DNA from: Thecaphora thlaspeos
Lineage: Eukaryota; Basidiomycota; Ustilaginomycetes; Urocystidales; Glomosporiaceae
Length of the DNA: 64,000 bases
Reading direction: 5' to 3'
Assembly: GCA_900291925.1 (NCBI GenBank)
Contig: UWYS01000005.1
Span: 62,001-126,000, forward strand
Below, piece after piece: positions 1 through 11,800 of the stretch; within the stretch, counting starts at the first letter, position 1, and the number at the start of each line of letters is the position of its first letter. The position numbers and the translations under genes are program-made. The notes beneath the pieces were generated by a model, which made no database searches, was not told where the DNA came from, and saw only the letters and a program-made list of their open reading frames with translations.

Positions 1-158
1 AGGCTTCTCGCAGTGTTTCGTCTTTGACTCCTCTAGCCCCTACCTTCAACCTACACCCTACATCACCCGCTATCCTCTCCTCTCCTCCCGCTTCACAGCC
101 GCGCCGACCTCCTCTTCGGCACGGACCGACTCCGCCCGCACGCCAGACAGCGGCCACT

Positions 159-3100
159 ATGTCTTCGCCCAAGCGGAGGCGGATCGCACCCGCCACGGCA
201 GCCTCGGCATCAGCCGACGACGACCAGCAGCGTCAGCATGTGCAAGAGGCAAAGCACCTCCTCTCTGCGGCCGCCTCACATGACACCGCTCTGGCCCGCT
301 CAAAGCGTCTCATCGACTTGGCCCAAGGGAGAGCAGAGAGTCACCAGCTCGCATGGTCATGCCACAACCTCATCGCATACGCATCGTCGTTGTCGGCCAG
401 CCTCCCGACTGCTCGACCTCACGTCGTGCTGAGGAGCCTAGCGCAGACATCGTCGTCGGACGCCGCCACCGCATCAGGACTAAGGCCGTGCCGGCTCTAC
501 CCACCTGCCGACCCCGATGTGCAGCAGCAACAACGCCTCTTTGCCAGCGTCAGAGCGGATCCCACCACCTCGATGCCCTACGCTTCGCCGACCGCATACG
601 CCGATCCGGAGTGTATCACGTTCAGCCCCTGTGGCTTCTACATCACCGCCTACTTTCCCTTGGCAGATACGCAGCCAGCGGGAGGGACTCTCGGAGGCGA
701 TGCGGTCTATCTGCTCAACCAGCAGGAGCAAGCTCTGCAGCAGATCGAGCAGGCCTCAGGCGGAATGGCAGCAGCACCTCCCAGCATTCCTTCGCTCTCG
801 CGCAATCCCACCGGCGGCATCGGCGGCGGCGATCCGATGGGCATGGCCTCGACCCTCGGCGTTGGTCTGCTGCCCTCTGCCCCGCTGTTGTCAGCACTGC
901 CCCCGACCCGGACGGGTGGTCTCGCTGGCAAGCTTTGCATCTGGTCCAGGGCAGAGACGGGCGCGCTCAACGATTGGAGACCCATTCAGATGCTCGACGT
1001 CGTCGAGGGAGACGATACCCCCAAGCACGCCACAGAACCGAAAGCCGACGATGCAGGCCAGCCTCAGCTTGACGCGGACGCCAGCGGGCTGGCCGATCGT
1101 GCTCGCTCTGCTCCTGCGGGCGCGCAGCTTGAAAACGGCGTCAAGCGTATCGTCTGGCTAGGCGGCAAGCGCAAGTGGGTCGTAGACGGCAGCAGCGGCT
1201 CTGGCTCCGATTCCTCGGCCAAAGGGCCGACCTACCGACGCGAAGCGAGCCGAGGGCCGAGCTTTCTCAACGCCGAGGAGACCGCAGGGCCGCAGCCGGA
1301 CCTCGCCCTCGTCGTCTTCGGCAAGCGCGGACAAGTGACGCTGCTCTACCGCCGCGAGGTCGACAGGCAGGCCCGAGCCAGGGCAAGCCAGACGCGGATG
1401 CACATGCACCCACAGCAGCCGCCTTTCGAGGTCGTCCAGTCCTCGCTCTTCACGCCGGCACTCCATCCTGCGCCACCGACCATCTCGAGCAATGTCACTG
1501 GCTTTCCAACACCCCAATCCGAACAGGCGGGCACAGACGGTGTGACATCGCACGTCCCCTCCGGGCTCCACATGCGACCCCCTCTGCTATCCCACTTGGC
1601 CGTCGGGCTCCTTGCCGATGAACCGATCCTCGTCGTTGCTTGCAAGCAGGCCGGTTGGAAAGAATCGAGCATCCAGCTGTGCGAAGTTACCATCGACCTC
1701 AAGGCAGACAGCGTCTCGATGGTCACTAGGCCGCTCAGTAGGCTGCCCCTCATCTCCACTTGGACGTCAAATGAGGGCACCGTCGATCCCACCGAGGCTG
1801 GTCTGGGCGGCGAGGCGGTTCTGACCTCGCTCAGCTGGGTCGAAGTGGAACGCAAGGCGGCGACCGGCGGGACAACGAGTCCAAGCGCTTCGTCGCTCCG
1901 ACTGGCGGCCACCTTTGACGCAAGGTCGGCGGCGACGTCAGCGGACGCGGCCACCGTCGTCAAGGTCTGGGACCTGCTTCAGGATGACGACGAGCTCAGC
2001 GAGGCGTTCGGCCAACTTGAGTGTCGGAAGACCAGTCAGCCGCCCAAAACGGTCGAGCGGTCGCTTCGCCAAGCCTTCGTCAAGCGCTTCGAGGGCGAGA
2101 CGTTCACCTCCATGCTGATGTCCTCATCGCAGCTGACGACGTCGGCTGCCAACGTCGTCGCCGCTTCCGTCCTCACCGCGCTCAGGCCCGACGACAGCAG
2201 CGAGCGCGATGCCACGACGAGTCGGCAGTCGGAGAGTCTCCGCTACCTCGACGCGAGCACGTTTGACTCCCTGCCATCGCTGTCGCCTGCGGAACCCTCA
2301 TCGTCGGCGATACCGACCAAGGCGGCCGACCGCGACTCGGCACTCGTCCTCTCGCCCAACGGCGTGCTGGCCGCTGCGCTGGCACGAGACCCGTCAGGCG
2401 GAGTGAAAAAGCGGCTCGTCATCTGGAAGGTCGCTGGCCTCGGAACCGGCCCTGCCGACGTCCCAACGGCGCAACCGACGACGACAGAGGAAGAGGCTGA
2501 GGCGGCACGCGCTGGTCACCTGCTGGGGCTGGCGATGCTGCGTCGCTCCGACCCGCTCGACGTTGCCCGCGCGCTGTTCTCGGGACGGAAGCGCGAGTTT
2601 GTCGGTTCTGCCCTGCTTCAGACAGCCGAGGGCTTGGGCATGACCCACCGCGGCAGTAGCGGTGCAGACGTCTCGACCGAGGCGGGAAGGAGCAAGACGA
2701 TGCCGAGCTTTCTGCATATCCTGCGTCTCCTGGAAGTCCAGCTCTCGCTCGTATCTGTTCCTTTCTCGTCACCTTCCGACGCTACCGTCAAGTCCGACCA
2801 CGACGAGACGCCACCAGTAGCGACAGCAACAGCAACTCTGGGCGACTCTGAACGCCTCATACTCTCGCTTTCGAAGCTGCACGAGCTTCTGCGATCCAGC
2901 CGTATCCTCACTTCATCCACCAGCGGCTCTACACGCATCCACTACCGTCTCTCCTCGATCTGGCCTCTGATCGCTCACCTTCAGTGGACGCTCTCGACCC
3001 TCGATACACTCGTCCTCCACGCCTATCCCTCTATTCGGATCACCCCACTCGTCGAGCTCCTCACGTACCGCACGCCGCGACAACTATTCGCCTCGATCCT

Positions 3101-3671
3101 GCGAGGGTTGTGCGAGTTCAAAGCGTGGTTACTCTCCACCGTTCATCAGGAGAATCTACCGCCGCTCGTGGAGGAGGATGAAGCAAAGAGCGGAGACACG
3201 GGATGGAACGTCGGCGTCATGGCAATCAGCGAACAGTGTGAACTGGCACGAGACGCGGCGAGGCACGTCGTGGTGGAAGGCAGTGTAGGTATGGAAAGAG
3301 CTTTAAAGGTCTTTTCATCCCTTCCCTCTCCTTCGGACGGTGAAGAAAGATGGTACCTTCCAAACGCACCACACACGCGACTTTCTTCCGCCGAAACGCT
3401 ACTGAAAGCACTGGTAGACGAAGAAAGCGGAGCTCTAGTCGATCCTCTGACGTTATTCTTGAGACCTGGTGACTTGGTGGATGAGAAAACGGCACTGAGA
3501 CCGGAAGAGAGGGGAGGAGAGTTTAGGGATGTGATGACAAAGAGAACGATGAGGGAGGGTGAGAGGATGAAGAGGTGTGTCCGGTGTAAAGAATGGAGTA
3601 TCGTCGAGCAAGGTACCAGGGAAGGTGGGGTGAATGGCTGCTTGTGCGGTGGTGAATGGTGGATTGTATAA
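159..3671 (+). CDS. MED16: Mediator complex subunit 16 (Med16/Sin4)-like
   Basis: Single uninterrupted frame of 1170 residues. I start at the ATG at 159 (protein begins MSSPKRRR, a basic nuclear-localisation-like patch); the frame is open further upstream to position 24 but without another ATG. The extreme C-terminus carries a CxxC pair (RCVRC) followed about 20 residues later by a CLCGG.W motif, the pattern I associate with the C-terminal domain of Med16. The middle is low in complexity with beta-propeller-like stretches (for example KVWDLLQDDD and RLVIWKVAG), as expected of the WD-like N-terminal half. Med16 belongs to the tail module of Mediator and links activators to RNA polymerase II. 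No intron is visible. It converges with the F-box gene downstream. The Med16 call rests mainly on the C-terminal motif and overall build, so another WD/zinc protein is possible. Confidence 0.65.
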   Translation: MSSPKRRRIAPATAASASADDDQQRQHVQEAKHLLSAAASHDTALARSKRLIDLAQGRAESHQLAWSCHNLIAYASSLSASLPTARPHVVLRSLAQTSSSDAATASGLRPCRLYPPADPDVQQQQRLFASVRADPTTSMPYASPTAYADPECITFSPCGFYITAYFPLADTQPAGGTLGGDAVYLLNQQEQALQQIEQASGGMAAAPPSIPSLSRNPTGGIGGGDPMGMASTLGVGLLPSAPLLSALPPTRTGGLAGKLCIWSRAETGALNDWRPIQMLDVVEGDDTPKHATEPKADDAGQPQLDADASGLADRARSAPAGAQLENGVKRIVWLGGKRKWVVDGSSGSGSDSSAKGPTYRREASRGPSFLNAEETAGPQPDLALVVFGKRGQVTLLYRREVDRQARARASQTRMHMHPQQPPFEVVQSSLFTPALHPAPPTISSNVTGFPTPQSEQAGTDGVTSHVPSGLHMRPPLLSHLAVGLLADEPILVVACKQAGWKESSIQLCEVTIDLKADSVSMVTRPLSRLPLISTWTSNEGTVDPTEAGLGGEAVLTSLSWVEVERKAATGGTTSPSASSLRLAATFDARSAATSADAATVVKVWDLLQDDDELSEAFGQLECRKTSQPPKTVERSLRQAFVKRFEGETFTSMLMSSSQLTTSAANVVAASVLTALRPDDSSERDATTSRQSESLRYLDASTFDSLPSLSPAEPSSSAIPTKAADRDSALVLSPNGVLAAALARDPSGGVKKRLVIWKVAGLGTGPADVPTAQPTTTEEEAEAARAGHLLGLAMLRRSDPLDVARALFSGRKREFVGSALLQTAEGLGMTHRGSSGADVSTEAGRSKTMPSFLHILRLLEVQLSLVSVPFSSPSDATVKSDHDETPPVATATATLGDSERLILSLSKLHELLRSSRILTSSTSGSTRIHYRLSSIWPLIAHLQWTLSTLDTLVLHAYPSIRITPLVELLTYRTPRQLFASILRGLCEFKAWLLSTVHQENLPPLVEEDEAKSGDTGWNVGVMAISEQCELARDAARHVVVEGSVGMERALKVFSSLPSPSDGEERWYLPNAPHTRLSSAETLLKALVDEESGALVDPLTLFLRPGDLVDEKTALRPEERGGEFRDVMTKRTMREGERMKRCVRCKEWSIVEQGTREGGVNGCLCGGEWWIV

Positions 3672-4056
3672 TGGGGGGCTTCTGTTGATAGCAGAGAATC
3701 GTAAAGATCGATCGACGTCGTACCCCGACTTCCTTGGTCGCGACGCGTGACGATCCGTTTGTCTACGATATGTCTCCATTCCCTCGGCTGCACCTTGCCA
3801 TTGTTCAGGAGTCTACTTGCCTCAAAAGCATTACGACTATCCGCCGCCTCCGCTCTTCAGCCCGCTCGGCAAGCCTTTTGAAAGCATGTCAAGGTAGAGA
3901 GGGCTGAGCGAATAATGTCAAATTTGCTAGTGACGGGACGAGTGATAGGATCGACTCTGGTTTTCGGATGTCGAGGGGACCATCAAGCACTGAAAACATA
4001 TTCCTTGATAGCGCACACGTCAAATCTACATGATGAACGCCAAGTAAGAATTACGA
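3672..4056. other. Convergent 3' intergenic spacer
   Basis: Gap between the 3' ends of the Med16 gene (+) and the F-box gene (-). It is slightly less GC-rich than the flanks. I see no coding potential and no clear structured element; it must hold both 3' untranslated regions. Confidence 0.6.
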
Positions 4057-5365
4057 TCACCACCACGACGGACAAGAATCAAAGAAAAAGTCACTGCTGG
4101 GTTCAAAACTAACGATCTGCGGTACGCCCTCCTTGGCATCACCTTTCTCCAGTTCGTCAAAGTTGTTGAGAAGTGGGCTCTCCTTGACAAAGTCGAAGAA
4201 GCTGTTCTGGAGCCAGCAAGTGATCTCTGGCTCAAAGCATCTAAGTGCCGTCATCTTGCCGCCTCGTATTTGTTCGAAGAACCTGTCGAGACCAAAGTAA
4301 AGACACATGTATGACGGTGCCAACGTATCTGCCTTGAGAGGTCGATGGTCGGGACCATTGGGCTCATCGTAGCATTTAGTGACCATGGAGGTGAGCCGGA
4401 AGCTCCTGAGTGTCTTGCGACACGACAGAATCGCCACAGGGAAGCCTCTGTCGAAGGAGTGAACGACGACGTTGAGCTGAGTGAGATTTTCAAAGCAGCC
4501 GACGGCCGTGTACAAGATGTCGTGCAGCGCTGAGAGCTCAAAGTCGATGAGCTCCAGCTTGTCAAGCCCCTTCGACACGGATGCAGGCAGAGACGTGGCC
4601 CGATCCTGAAGCTCCTTGAGTTCGAGGGTCGGTCGATCGCCCGAGGGAATGATGGTCTGAAGCAAGTTGGGGTCAAAGTGATCTCGTTCTCGCCGTGTCG
4701 AAATCGTCTTCAAGAGCCACTTCGGTTCCGATTCCGGGAAGGCTTCGCGGTCCCATTCGTCCGTCAATCTTTCATCGTCGAACTCTAAAAGCCCCTTGAC
4801 GTAGAGCTCCGAAAGTTTGGCCAAGCGATCGAGGGCAGAAGAGCGATAAGAAAGCCTTCGACGCCACTCGATATGAATACTCTTTAAGTGTGCGCTGAAG
4901 GACGCCGATGATAGTCTTTGAAGGCAGCGTAACTCCATTTAGCCACGCGAAATGCTGCAGGTCGTAGCAGCAACGGACGATCAGCTTCTGGAGCGTTCTG
5001 TCGTTTTCCTCCGAGTTGAAGCGAATGCTAACGGCTTAGTCGAGTGGATACATCAAGCGCTTTTCCGATACGTCCGAGTCAGCCGGATAGTATTTCATGA
5101 TCTGTTTCAGATGTCGAGCTCGCTGGTCGGTGCAAACTTCGAGCGAGGCCCAGAATCTTGGCAGGAGTCGGTCGCGGAGGGCGTGACAGGTCGCCGCAAC
5201 GTCTTGACACTCGTCATCGAGATGCGCGAAAATCTCGTCCATGACCTCGACGGGTAGCAGCTCGAGCCACGACTTTTGGTCCTTGTCGTAACTCTGCGCT
5301 GATGCCTCGGCGCAATGGTCGTCTTCTGTTCCATCGTCCAGGTAAAGTTGGAAGCTGCGTTTCAT
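4057..5365 (-). pseudogene. F-box protein gene, disrupted or with unresolved introns
   Basis: The reading starts at the ATG at 5365. A typical F-box core (LLPVEVMDEIFAHLD) lies at about residues 36-50, followed by leucine-rich C-terminal sequence, so the likely role is substrate adaptor of an SCF ubiquitin ligase. The frame meets TAA at 5036-5038. Past the stop the same frame keeps coding-like sequence (RFNSEENDRTLQKLIVRCC) to about 4905, then continuity moves to the adjacent frame, which runs from about 4900 to 4057. The stop can be explained by an 84-nt intron (donor GACgtatcg near 5065, acceptor CGCTCCAG near 4983). I found no convincing intron for the later one-base shift near 4900; only a 52-nt candidate with a poor GTGGCT donor. 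It is therefore either a recently damaged gene, an unusual splice pattern, or a sequence error. The substrate is unknown. Confidence 0.5.
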
Positions 5366-5397
5366 CGTAGAGGGATAAGCGGTGGAGTCGAGGAACG

Positions 5398-5432
<35 letters not shown>
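5398..5432. repeat. 35-bp uninterrupted poly(A) tract
   Basis: A run of 35 A on the + strand, 33 bp upstream of the F-box start codon, so it reads as poly(T) in the presumed 5' leader or promoter of that gene. Poly(dA:dT) tracts exclude nucleosomes in fungal promoters, but 35 is long. A retrotransposed tail or a length error in assembly are alternatives. Confidence 0.9.
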
Positions 5433-5436
<4 letters not shown>

Positions 5437-6881
5437 GAGACAGGATAAAGGGGTCGAGGTGTGAGAGGCGGAAGCAAGCTCGAAGGTAGGAGGATCCTGT
5501 AAGATGATGGTAGTTCGAAAGAGGAGAGAGGAAGAGATCAGATCGGCCGACTGTGGATACCCAACCTATCCGTTAACTAGTCAAAGGACTCCTTCGTCCC
5601 GGGGGGGTCAAAGCATCAAATATTTCATGCATTACGGCAAGCCCTCTCTACCTTCCCAGCCCTTTGGACATCCTGACGGCACAACTGGACTGACGCTTTC
5701 GCCACAAGGCTGCCGAGATGTCAAGGCCCGACAGCACTTGACCGGGCAGCACCGCTGTCATTAAAGAGTTCCGTAAAGGCTAGAGTATCAACCGTGTTCT
5801 CGTGGCGACAATTCTCGTTCTTGCACGCTACACCCGCGTCGCTTGCCGACCCGCGATGGTCGAGAATTAATACCTTGGACCCAGCTCCCGATGGCGTCGA
5901 GACGTCTACACCATGAGCTTCCACTCACCGTCACGGTCGCCCGACGCCATTTCGACGACATGCAGGACCATCTCACACTCACACTCCCACTCGCACAGCC
6001 AATCTGAGGGAGTACACGAACGAGATCAAATAGCGTACGGAACGACATTCTATCTACTCAAGCGAGTTGAAAAGAACACAAGACATACGAAAGAATACAC
6101 GACAACATGTGGCTAAAACAAGGGGGTAAACAGGGCTAGGGGATATAAGTTTGAAAGTGGTCCCGTCTTCCCGCTTCTAGCGCCGCTTCCCGGCCATCGC
6201 GAGGAGGGGAGAAGCGAGCGGCTGGAAGAACAGGAGAGCCGAGGCTGCGTCGAAGAGTCATTGACAGCTGGGGAGCTGGGGCCGAGAAAGGGGGAAAAAG
6301 GATATCGCGCGGAGGCTCAAGGTCGCGGGGAAGGCTAAGGTAATGTCCAAGAATAGTGAAGCGAAAGGGAAGTGTAAAAAAGCAACGCATCCATCGGAGG
6401 GAGAAAGGGCGAGAAGCAAGGTCCGTGGAGGGGAAAATAGGAAAGACGGCGAAGTAAGACGGAGTGGAGGCGAGGAAGGAATTATTCGATTGTACAAGGC
6501 AAGAGACGGGTCCGGGGAAGAGGCATCAAGATGGCAGTGTCCATAAAGAGGTTCCGCAGACGGCAAGTTGAGGGGTGTCAATGAACGACTGACCCGTCGG
6601 GGAGAGACTTGAGAACGCGTACTGGATATACACCTTCTCAAGCGCGAGGTCGGCCAGCACCCTTCAAAGGGTCGGGTGGGAGTGGGACAGAGCGGCAGCG
6701 GCTACCATTCGACTGAAATCACGCCAGCGCGCATGGCAAAAGGGGGGAAAGGGTCGTCGGCAAAGGCATGAACGTCCTGACGAGGGTATCGGGCATAGGA
6801 GACGGGACGGACGAGCTGCGGGCCGATGGCATCCGAAGAGCCAGCAGCAAGAGCGGGCGCGATCGAAGGAAGGCAACCCGA
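5433..6881. other. Intergenic region, no gene seen
   Basis: Holds the upstream region of the F-box gene and the 3' flank of the C2H2 factor gene. Only short, low-quality open frames are present on either strand. A small CAC/TCC-rich patch lies near 5970-6000. No RNA gene or mobile element was recognised. Confidence 0.55.
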
Positions 6882-8834
6882 TTACTGACGATCGCCAAAA
6901 GGTTCGGCCTTGACCGTCGACCCGGTCGCCGCTGACATCGCGCATCCGTCGTTTGGTACCGCGCCGTGGACGCCGGAAAAGTAGCCGCCGTCGTGGATCT
7001 CCGCCGAGCTCGTATCCTGCATCTCGATGCCATAACTGGCGTACGATCCGTCCTCGTTGATCTGACTCATTGAACCGGGTCCATCTCTCGCCGAGCTTCC
7101 CTGCGTGCTTGTGGCGTGGACGCGCGCGTGCTGGTTGAGGTTATCGTGGCGGCTAAAACGCTTCTGGCAATTGGGGAAGGGGCAGACGAAGGGCTTGTCA
7201 TCGGTGTGGATGCTCCGGACGTGCCTTTTGAGGTGCTCGCTGCGCTTGAAACACTTGCCGCAGCCGGGCACCTTGCACGTGTAGACCTTGCCGCTCTTGC
7301 CGAGGTTGTTCATCTCCTCGGGCTTGCTTGGCACGCGGCGGCCGCGCGATCGCTTCGTGATGAGGCCGGCATAGGGGTTCCAAACACTGTGGTTGACGTG
7401 CTCGATCAGCTGCTGCGCCTCGGTCATCGGCGAGTCGGCACGCTCGAACATGCCATGCGACGAAGATGATGACGAAGTTCCGACGCCGGCGTGGCCGTGG
7501 TACATCGCATAGATCGATCTTGGGTACGGAGAGCTGCTCCTCGCGCTATAGGCCGGCGAAGAAGGCACCGGCGACGCCATCAGGCCAGCGGCGTACATAG
7601 CCATGTTGGGCGCAGCGGCGTGCGACGGCGCGCTCTGCGAAAAGGTCATCGGCTGGCCCGGGTACATCGGGTGGGCGGAATTGCCATCGGCGAGGTGTAG
7701 AGGTCGCGGAAATACCCAGTTGTGCGTGGCCGGGCCTGTGACTGGCGACTGGTAGGGCGAGCTCGCCACATAGCCGGCGTGGGGCGGAGGCGGCGGGCCG
7801 GGCTGGTGGGCGCCGGCGTACTGGGCCATGTGCTGACCGCCGACATCCTGGCGCTGCGCCAGGCAGGCCTCGGTGCAAGCGTTGGGCTCGATGTGACCGC
7901 ACATGCTGGGGACTGCGTGGTTGACGGCGATGAGGCCAAGGCCAGGAGCGTGCAACTGCCCATAGTGCGAGGGCGCGGGGCCCTGCCTCACCGGCGTCGA
8001 GGGACCTGAGTCGGTGAAGGCCGAGGCGGAAGAGGTGCAGATCGACCCGATCGAGACGGCGGTGCTGAACGATGGGCGGTCAAGTGACAGGTCGACGGTG
8101 GCGAGACCCATGGCCTGTGCGGCGTCTACGGCCGTCTGCATCGAGCTCTCGTCCCCCGACGACGTCGACTTAGGATCCTCATCAATGAACTCGGCAAAGC
8201 TGAAGTCGGCGGACTGGCTGAGGCTGTCGACGGCCTCGGCGCCATTGCTAGATGCCGAACGCGAATGGGCGGGACGTTGGTAGTAGCAGGCTTGCATGAT
8301 AGCATTGGATCGCCAGTGCACCAGGTCGGGCGTGCGGTCTATCGAGGCGAACGCTCCGGATAGGTCGGCCAGGCTGGACATGGCGTTGAAACCCCAGTGG
8401 GCGTCGGCGGCGACCTCTACGGCGGGTGAGGCGGAAGACTGGGCATCGCTCTCGGACTCGAAGCCTGTCGGGTCGAATGCGTCAAAGTCTGAGGTGCTGG
8501 TCGACGGCACCGAGCTCGCGATCGACGAGGTGAGCGAGAGTCGCTGGAGGGCGCGCTTACGCACAGGAATGTCGATCTCGATGCCGTCCTCGTCGACCTC
8601 GAGCGGCGTGCTGATCTCAAAGTCTTCGGGCTTGAGCGTGGTGACGGTGTCAGCCCGCTTCCGCTGCAGCTCCATCAGGAAGGACGAGGGCATGTCCGTG
8701 CCGTTGCCGAGCGTGAGCGGCAGTCCGCCGTTGGCGTCGATCGAGGGCGAAAACCCCATTGGTGGGCCGCACATCGAGCTAGTGAGGTCGAATGTGGAGC
8801 CGTTGTGGTGGCTGGTGAAGTACTGGTCGTCCAT
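6882..8834 (-). CDS. C2H2 zinc-finger transcription factor (two tandem C-terminal fingers)
   Basis: 650-residue intronless frame with an ATG at 8834. Two adjacent C2H2 fingers lie at about residues 517-573: first CKVPGCGKCFKRSEHLKRH, then CPFPNCQKRFSRHDNLNQH, joined by a TDDKPF-type linker. The recognition-helix residues (R-S-E-H and R-H-D-N) resemble fungal Msn2/Usv1/Com2-class factors that read C/G-rich STRE-like sites; that assignment to a class is inference. The N-terminal 500 residues are Ser/Pro/Ala-rich and probably disordered, with an acidic segment (LEVDEDGIEIDIPVRKR) at about residues 78-94 that could be an activation region. A nuclear regulator is expected. The gene is preceded by more than 5 kb without a recognisable gene, suggesting a long promoter or leader. 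A 15-A tract lies about 75 bp upstream of the ATG. Specific targets cannot be told. Confidence 0.85.
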   Translation of the reverse strand: MDDQYFTSHHNGSTFDLTSSMCGPPMGFSPSIDANGGLPLTLGNGTDMPSSFLMELQRKRADTVTTLKPEDFEISTPLEVDEDGIEIDIPVRKRALQRLSLTSSIASSVPSTSTSDFDAFDPTGFESESDAQSSASPAVEVAADAHWGFNAMSSLADLSGAFASIDRTPDLVHWRSNAIMQACYYQRPAHSRSASSNGAEAVDSLSQSADFSFAEFIDEDPKSTSSGDESSMQTAVDAAQAMGLATVDLSLDRPSFSTAVSIGSICTSSASAFTDSGPSTPVRQGPAPSHYGQLHAPGLGLIAVNHAVPSMCGHIEPNACTEACLAQRQDVGGQHMAQYAGAHQPGPPPPPHAGYVASSPYQSPVTGPATHNWVFPRPLHLADGNSAHPMYPGQPMTFSQSAPSHAAAPNMAMYAAGLMASPVPSSPAYSARSSSPYPRSIYAMYHGHAGVGTSSSSSSHGMFERADSPMTEAQQLIEHVNHSVWNPYAGLITKRSRGRRVPSKPEEMNNLGKSGKVYTCKVPGCGKCFKRSEHLKRHVRSIHTDDKPFVCPFPNCQKRFSRHDNLNQHARVHATSTQGSSARDGPGSMSQINEDGSYASYGIEMQDTSSAEIHDGGYFSGVHGAVPNDGCAMSAATGSTVKAEPFGDRQ

Positions 8835-11800
8835 CTTGATGGTGGTGATGGCGGTGGCGGTGGCGGAGCAGCGTCAGGCGCAGGATTAAAGGTGCGGGGA
8901 TTGTCTCAAAAAAAAAAAAAAAGGGTGCGAGACGAGGTGCCGGGCGATGAAGACAAAGGGGAGGAAGGGGGGGCTATGGCGAGCAGGCTAAGGTCGTTAT
9001 AAGGTGTCGAGGTCGTGGGGAGCGTGTATAGTTCGTTTCTGGCTTTGTAGCGCACGGCGTGCAGGGAGGAGAACGCAGAAGTGTCGTTAAAAGGTCGTGA
9101 ACGTTACGGCGAGAATGACGAGGCTACAGATCGGCAGCCATAAATAGACAGACGGGCGCACGGATGTGGGCCGGGTCGTCCAAGTGGGTGACGTCCGAGA
9201 TTCGGTCGTTCGCTCGAGGGCGTTTGTCTCTGGCTAGGGCGCAAAATTGGGTTGCAGTCCGATGCCTGCGGCAACGAGGGCTAGGTGGCTGGGTGTATGT
9301 GGCGTGAGGGTGGGTATGGTTCGGAGGGCTGGGCAGGGTTGAGGCGGTGCTCGGAAGCAGGCGTGATTGTAGGCTGCGGGAGTGTTCGTGAGAAGTCGTT
9401 ATGGCTGGAAAGAAGGGACAGAGCGAACAAAGAGGCAGGAAGGCTGGAACCAAGGCGGGAGCGAGGCAGACAGAGAGGGATTGGTAGAATAAAGGATAAA
9501 GTGGGTCAGCCCAGGCGCGAAGAACAGATGGCCTGCGCCGACGGCTTCTAGTGGGTTACACACACACTAGTGGCTTGATCTCAAGCACGAGGACAGAATG
9601 GCAGATGTTGTTCCCGCTTTGAAATCATTGAGGTCGAGGGGCTCGTGCCTTGCAGGGCTTGGGCCCTTTCTGGCGCTAGGATGCGTTGGGCTGCGTGTCG
9701 ATGGCGGACGCCTGTGAGACTTACCAAAAGTCGTCAGCGTGTCAAGACGGTACGCGGGTAGGGTTGATAGGGGAGGCAAGGGAGGAGCGGGATGCCCTTC
9801 GGGGTAGGGAAGGGGATGGGGAGGGGGATGATGGTGGAGCAGGAAGGAGGGGAAAGAGGGACGCGGATATCGGATGGTGGGGGTTGGCTGATGGCAAGGT
9901 AGCTCCGGGCGGGCGGGCGGACGGTGCCAGCAGGTGAACCAAACCGCCTCAGCGGCCAAAAGAGAGGGAGGCCCTCTGGCCTGTTTCCGCACCTATCGCC
10001 CGTCTCGCCCTGGCCAAGCGAGCCCTCCCAGTTATGGGCGCGGGGCGGCGAACGCACTTGGGGCGCGATTCCTTTAGATTTTTTAGATTTAATTTTTTTG
10101 GGTTCCAATTCTCTTCCCTCCCCTCTGCTGCTCCGTGACTTCGAGCCCATGAAAACAGGACCCCGATCCACGAAAATTTTGGTAAAGCCTCAGAAACAAA
10201 AGCACGTCAGCCTGCGCCCCGGGGAGGCGCGCGCGCGGCACTCCCAGGTCTCCAGGGCCCCCAGCAGGACAAGCGGTCAGCCAGCCAACAAAAGCTAGCA
10301 GCTCAGGCCCAGGTCGAGACCAGCAAAGCACAAAGCAAGCGTCCCGTCCAATCCACCATCAGCACCGCCCGTCCCCGGCCTGCCGTGCCAAGAGGCTACT
10401 TACCACTGTACCATAGAGAGCCGCCAGAAGAAGAGCGAGCCAACATCGTCCTTTCCCCGAAATGGGAGCGTCCCCTTCTTGGCCTCGCCGTCGGTTCCTC
10501 TCCCTTGCCCGGTGACCATCGACATGTGGCGAGGCCTTGAAACGGTCGGTAGCACCAGAGCAGGTACCGCACATTCATCTTCTCTCTGTACGTAACATAC
10601 AAGCAACGGCTTGATGTGCGCAAACAGGCAGACGTTTGAACAATATGTTCCGCGGAAAAGGCGGGCCAAGGGACAGAAAGGCGCGCGGTGGGGCCCGTTA
10701 GCGTGTAAGAAAGCGACTGATGAGGTGGCGAGCAGCGTATTCCGCCAGCGCTAAGCAATGTAGCGAGATTGAGCCATCGCAGATCGAGACGATGACCACG
10801 AAGCGGGTACGTTGCTCGGCGATGATCAGCGTGACAGATCATCGTCCACTTTGTCGACCGTCGTTGTTTGTATCGGTGGTGTTGTGTACGTGTTCCCGTC
10901 GCCGCCAGCCTCTTGGCCAAGGTGGGCCAACAATGGAACCCAAACGCCGTTCGAGCGACGATCTGATCCATGTTTGATTGTTTGACGCCGACAGGCTTGC
11001 TCGCCTTGCTTGCTCGTTTGCTTCTGTGTAGCAAGGCGGAGTCAGGTACAGATGGAAGCTGGCATACGGTATCAACGTTTCGACGAGGGCGTCCCCGATC
11101 CTCGAGGAGGCGGTAGTTCGAGCAACGGCGGCGTCGGTGTGGCGATCCTCGATTTTTCTGGCCTGCCTGGGGAAAGGCATCGTCAAAGAGAATGCCGTCG
11201 TCCACAGCACAACCGCTCTGTACGAAAGGAACGACGATGCGTCGCCTTGAATCGGCCCGATTCCGACGTTGATCAGCAGCCTGGCGCGCCCAGTGAGTCG
11301 GCCGCGCTCCGGTTGCCCACGATTCAGCAACATGTCGAGCATAGACTTTGGAGCGCTCCGCCATACCTCAAAACGGTGCTGTACCGCAAGGTCTCGACTC
11401 AGCTCTCCCTAGCGTTTGTCTTGAGGATGAGGACAGTAGTAGTGTCAGGAAGGCAATGCAGAACGCACGCGCTACACCTGAAGTTGCTAGTCTGCAGGCG
11501 TGCAGCTGTGCATCTAGGCGAAGCAACCAGCAGCGGGACGCAGGCTGCTGGCATCGTCGTGCTGTGATTGGGGTCGAGGCTAAATCGAGGTCAGCACTGT
11601 AGTGACATAGTCGTGGGCCTGCAGCATTGCTCTTGTTGTCGTCGTCAAAGAAGCTACCGCACTCGGCGTAGGGACGAGCAGAAAGAACGTCGCTCGACGT
11701 CTTGCAGTTCGGCTGCCAGCAAAGAGAAGCAGGCGCTTGATAGTTTGCCCGGCTCAGACGACAGCGGCTGGCCCGAGGGCGCTTGTGATCACAGGACAGG

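Noticed and set aside
10396..11364. 322-codon open frame on the - strand
   Set aside because: No domain, unusual Arg/Ser/Cys/Trp composition, and overlapping open frames on the other strand. It looks like chance in GC-rich DNA.
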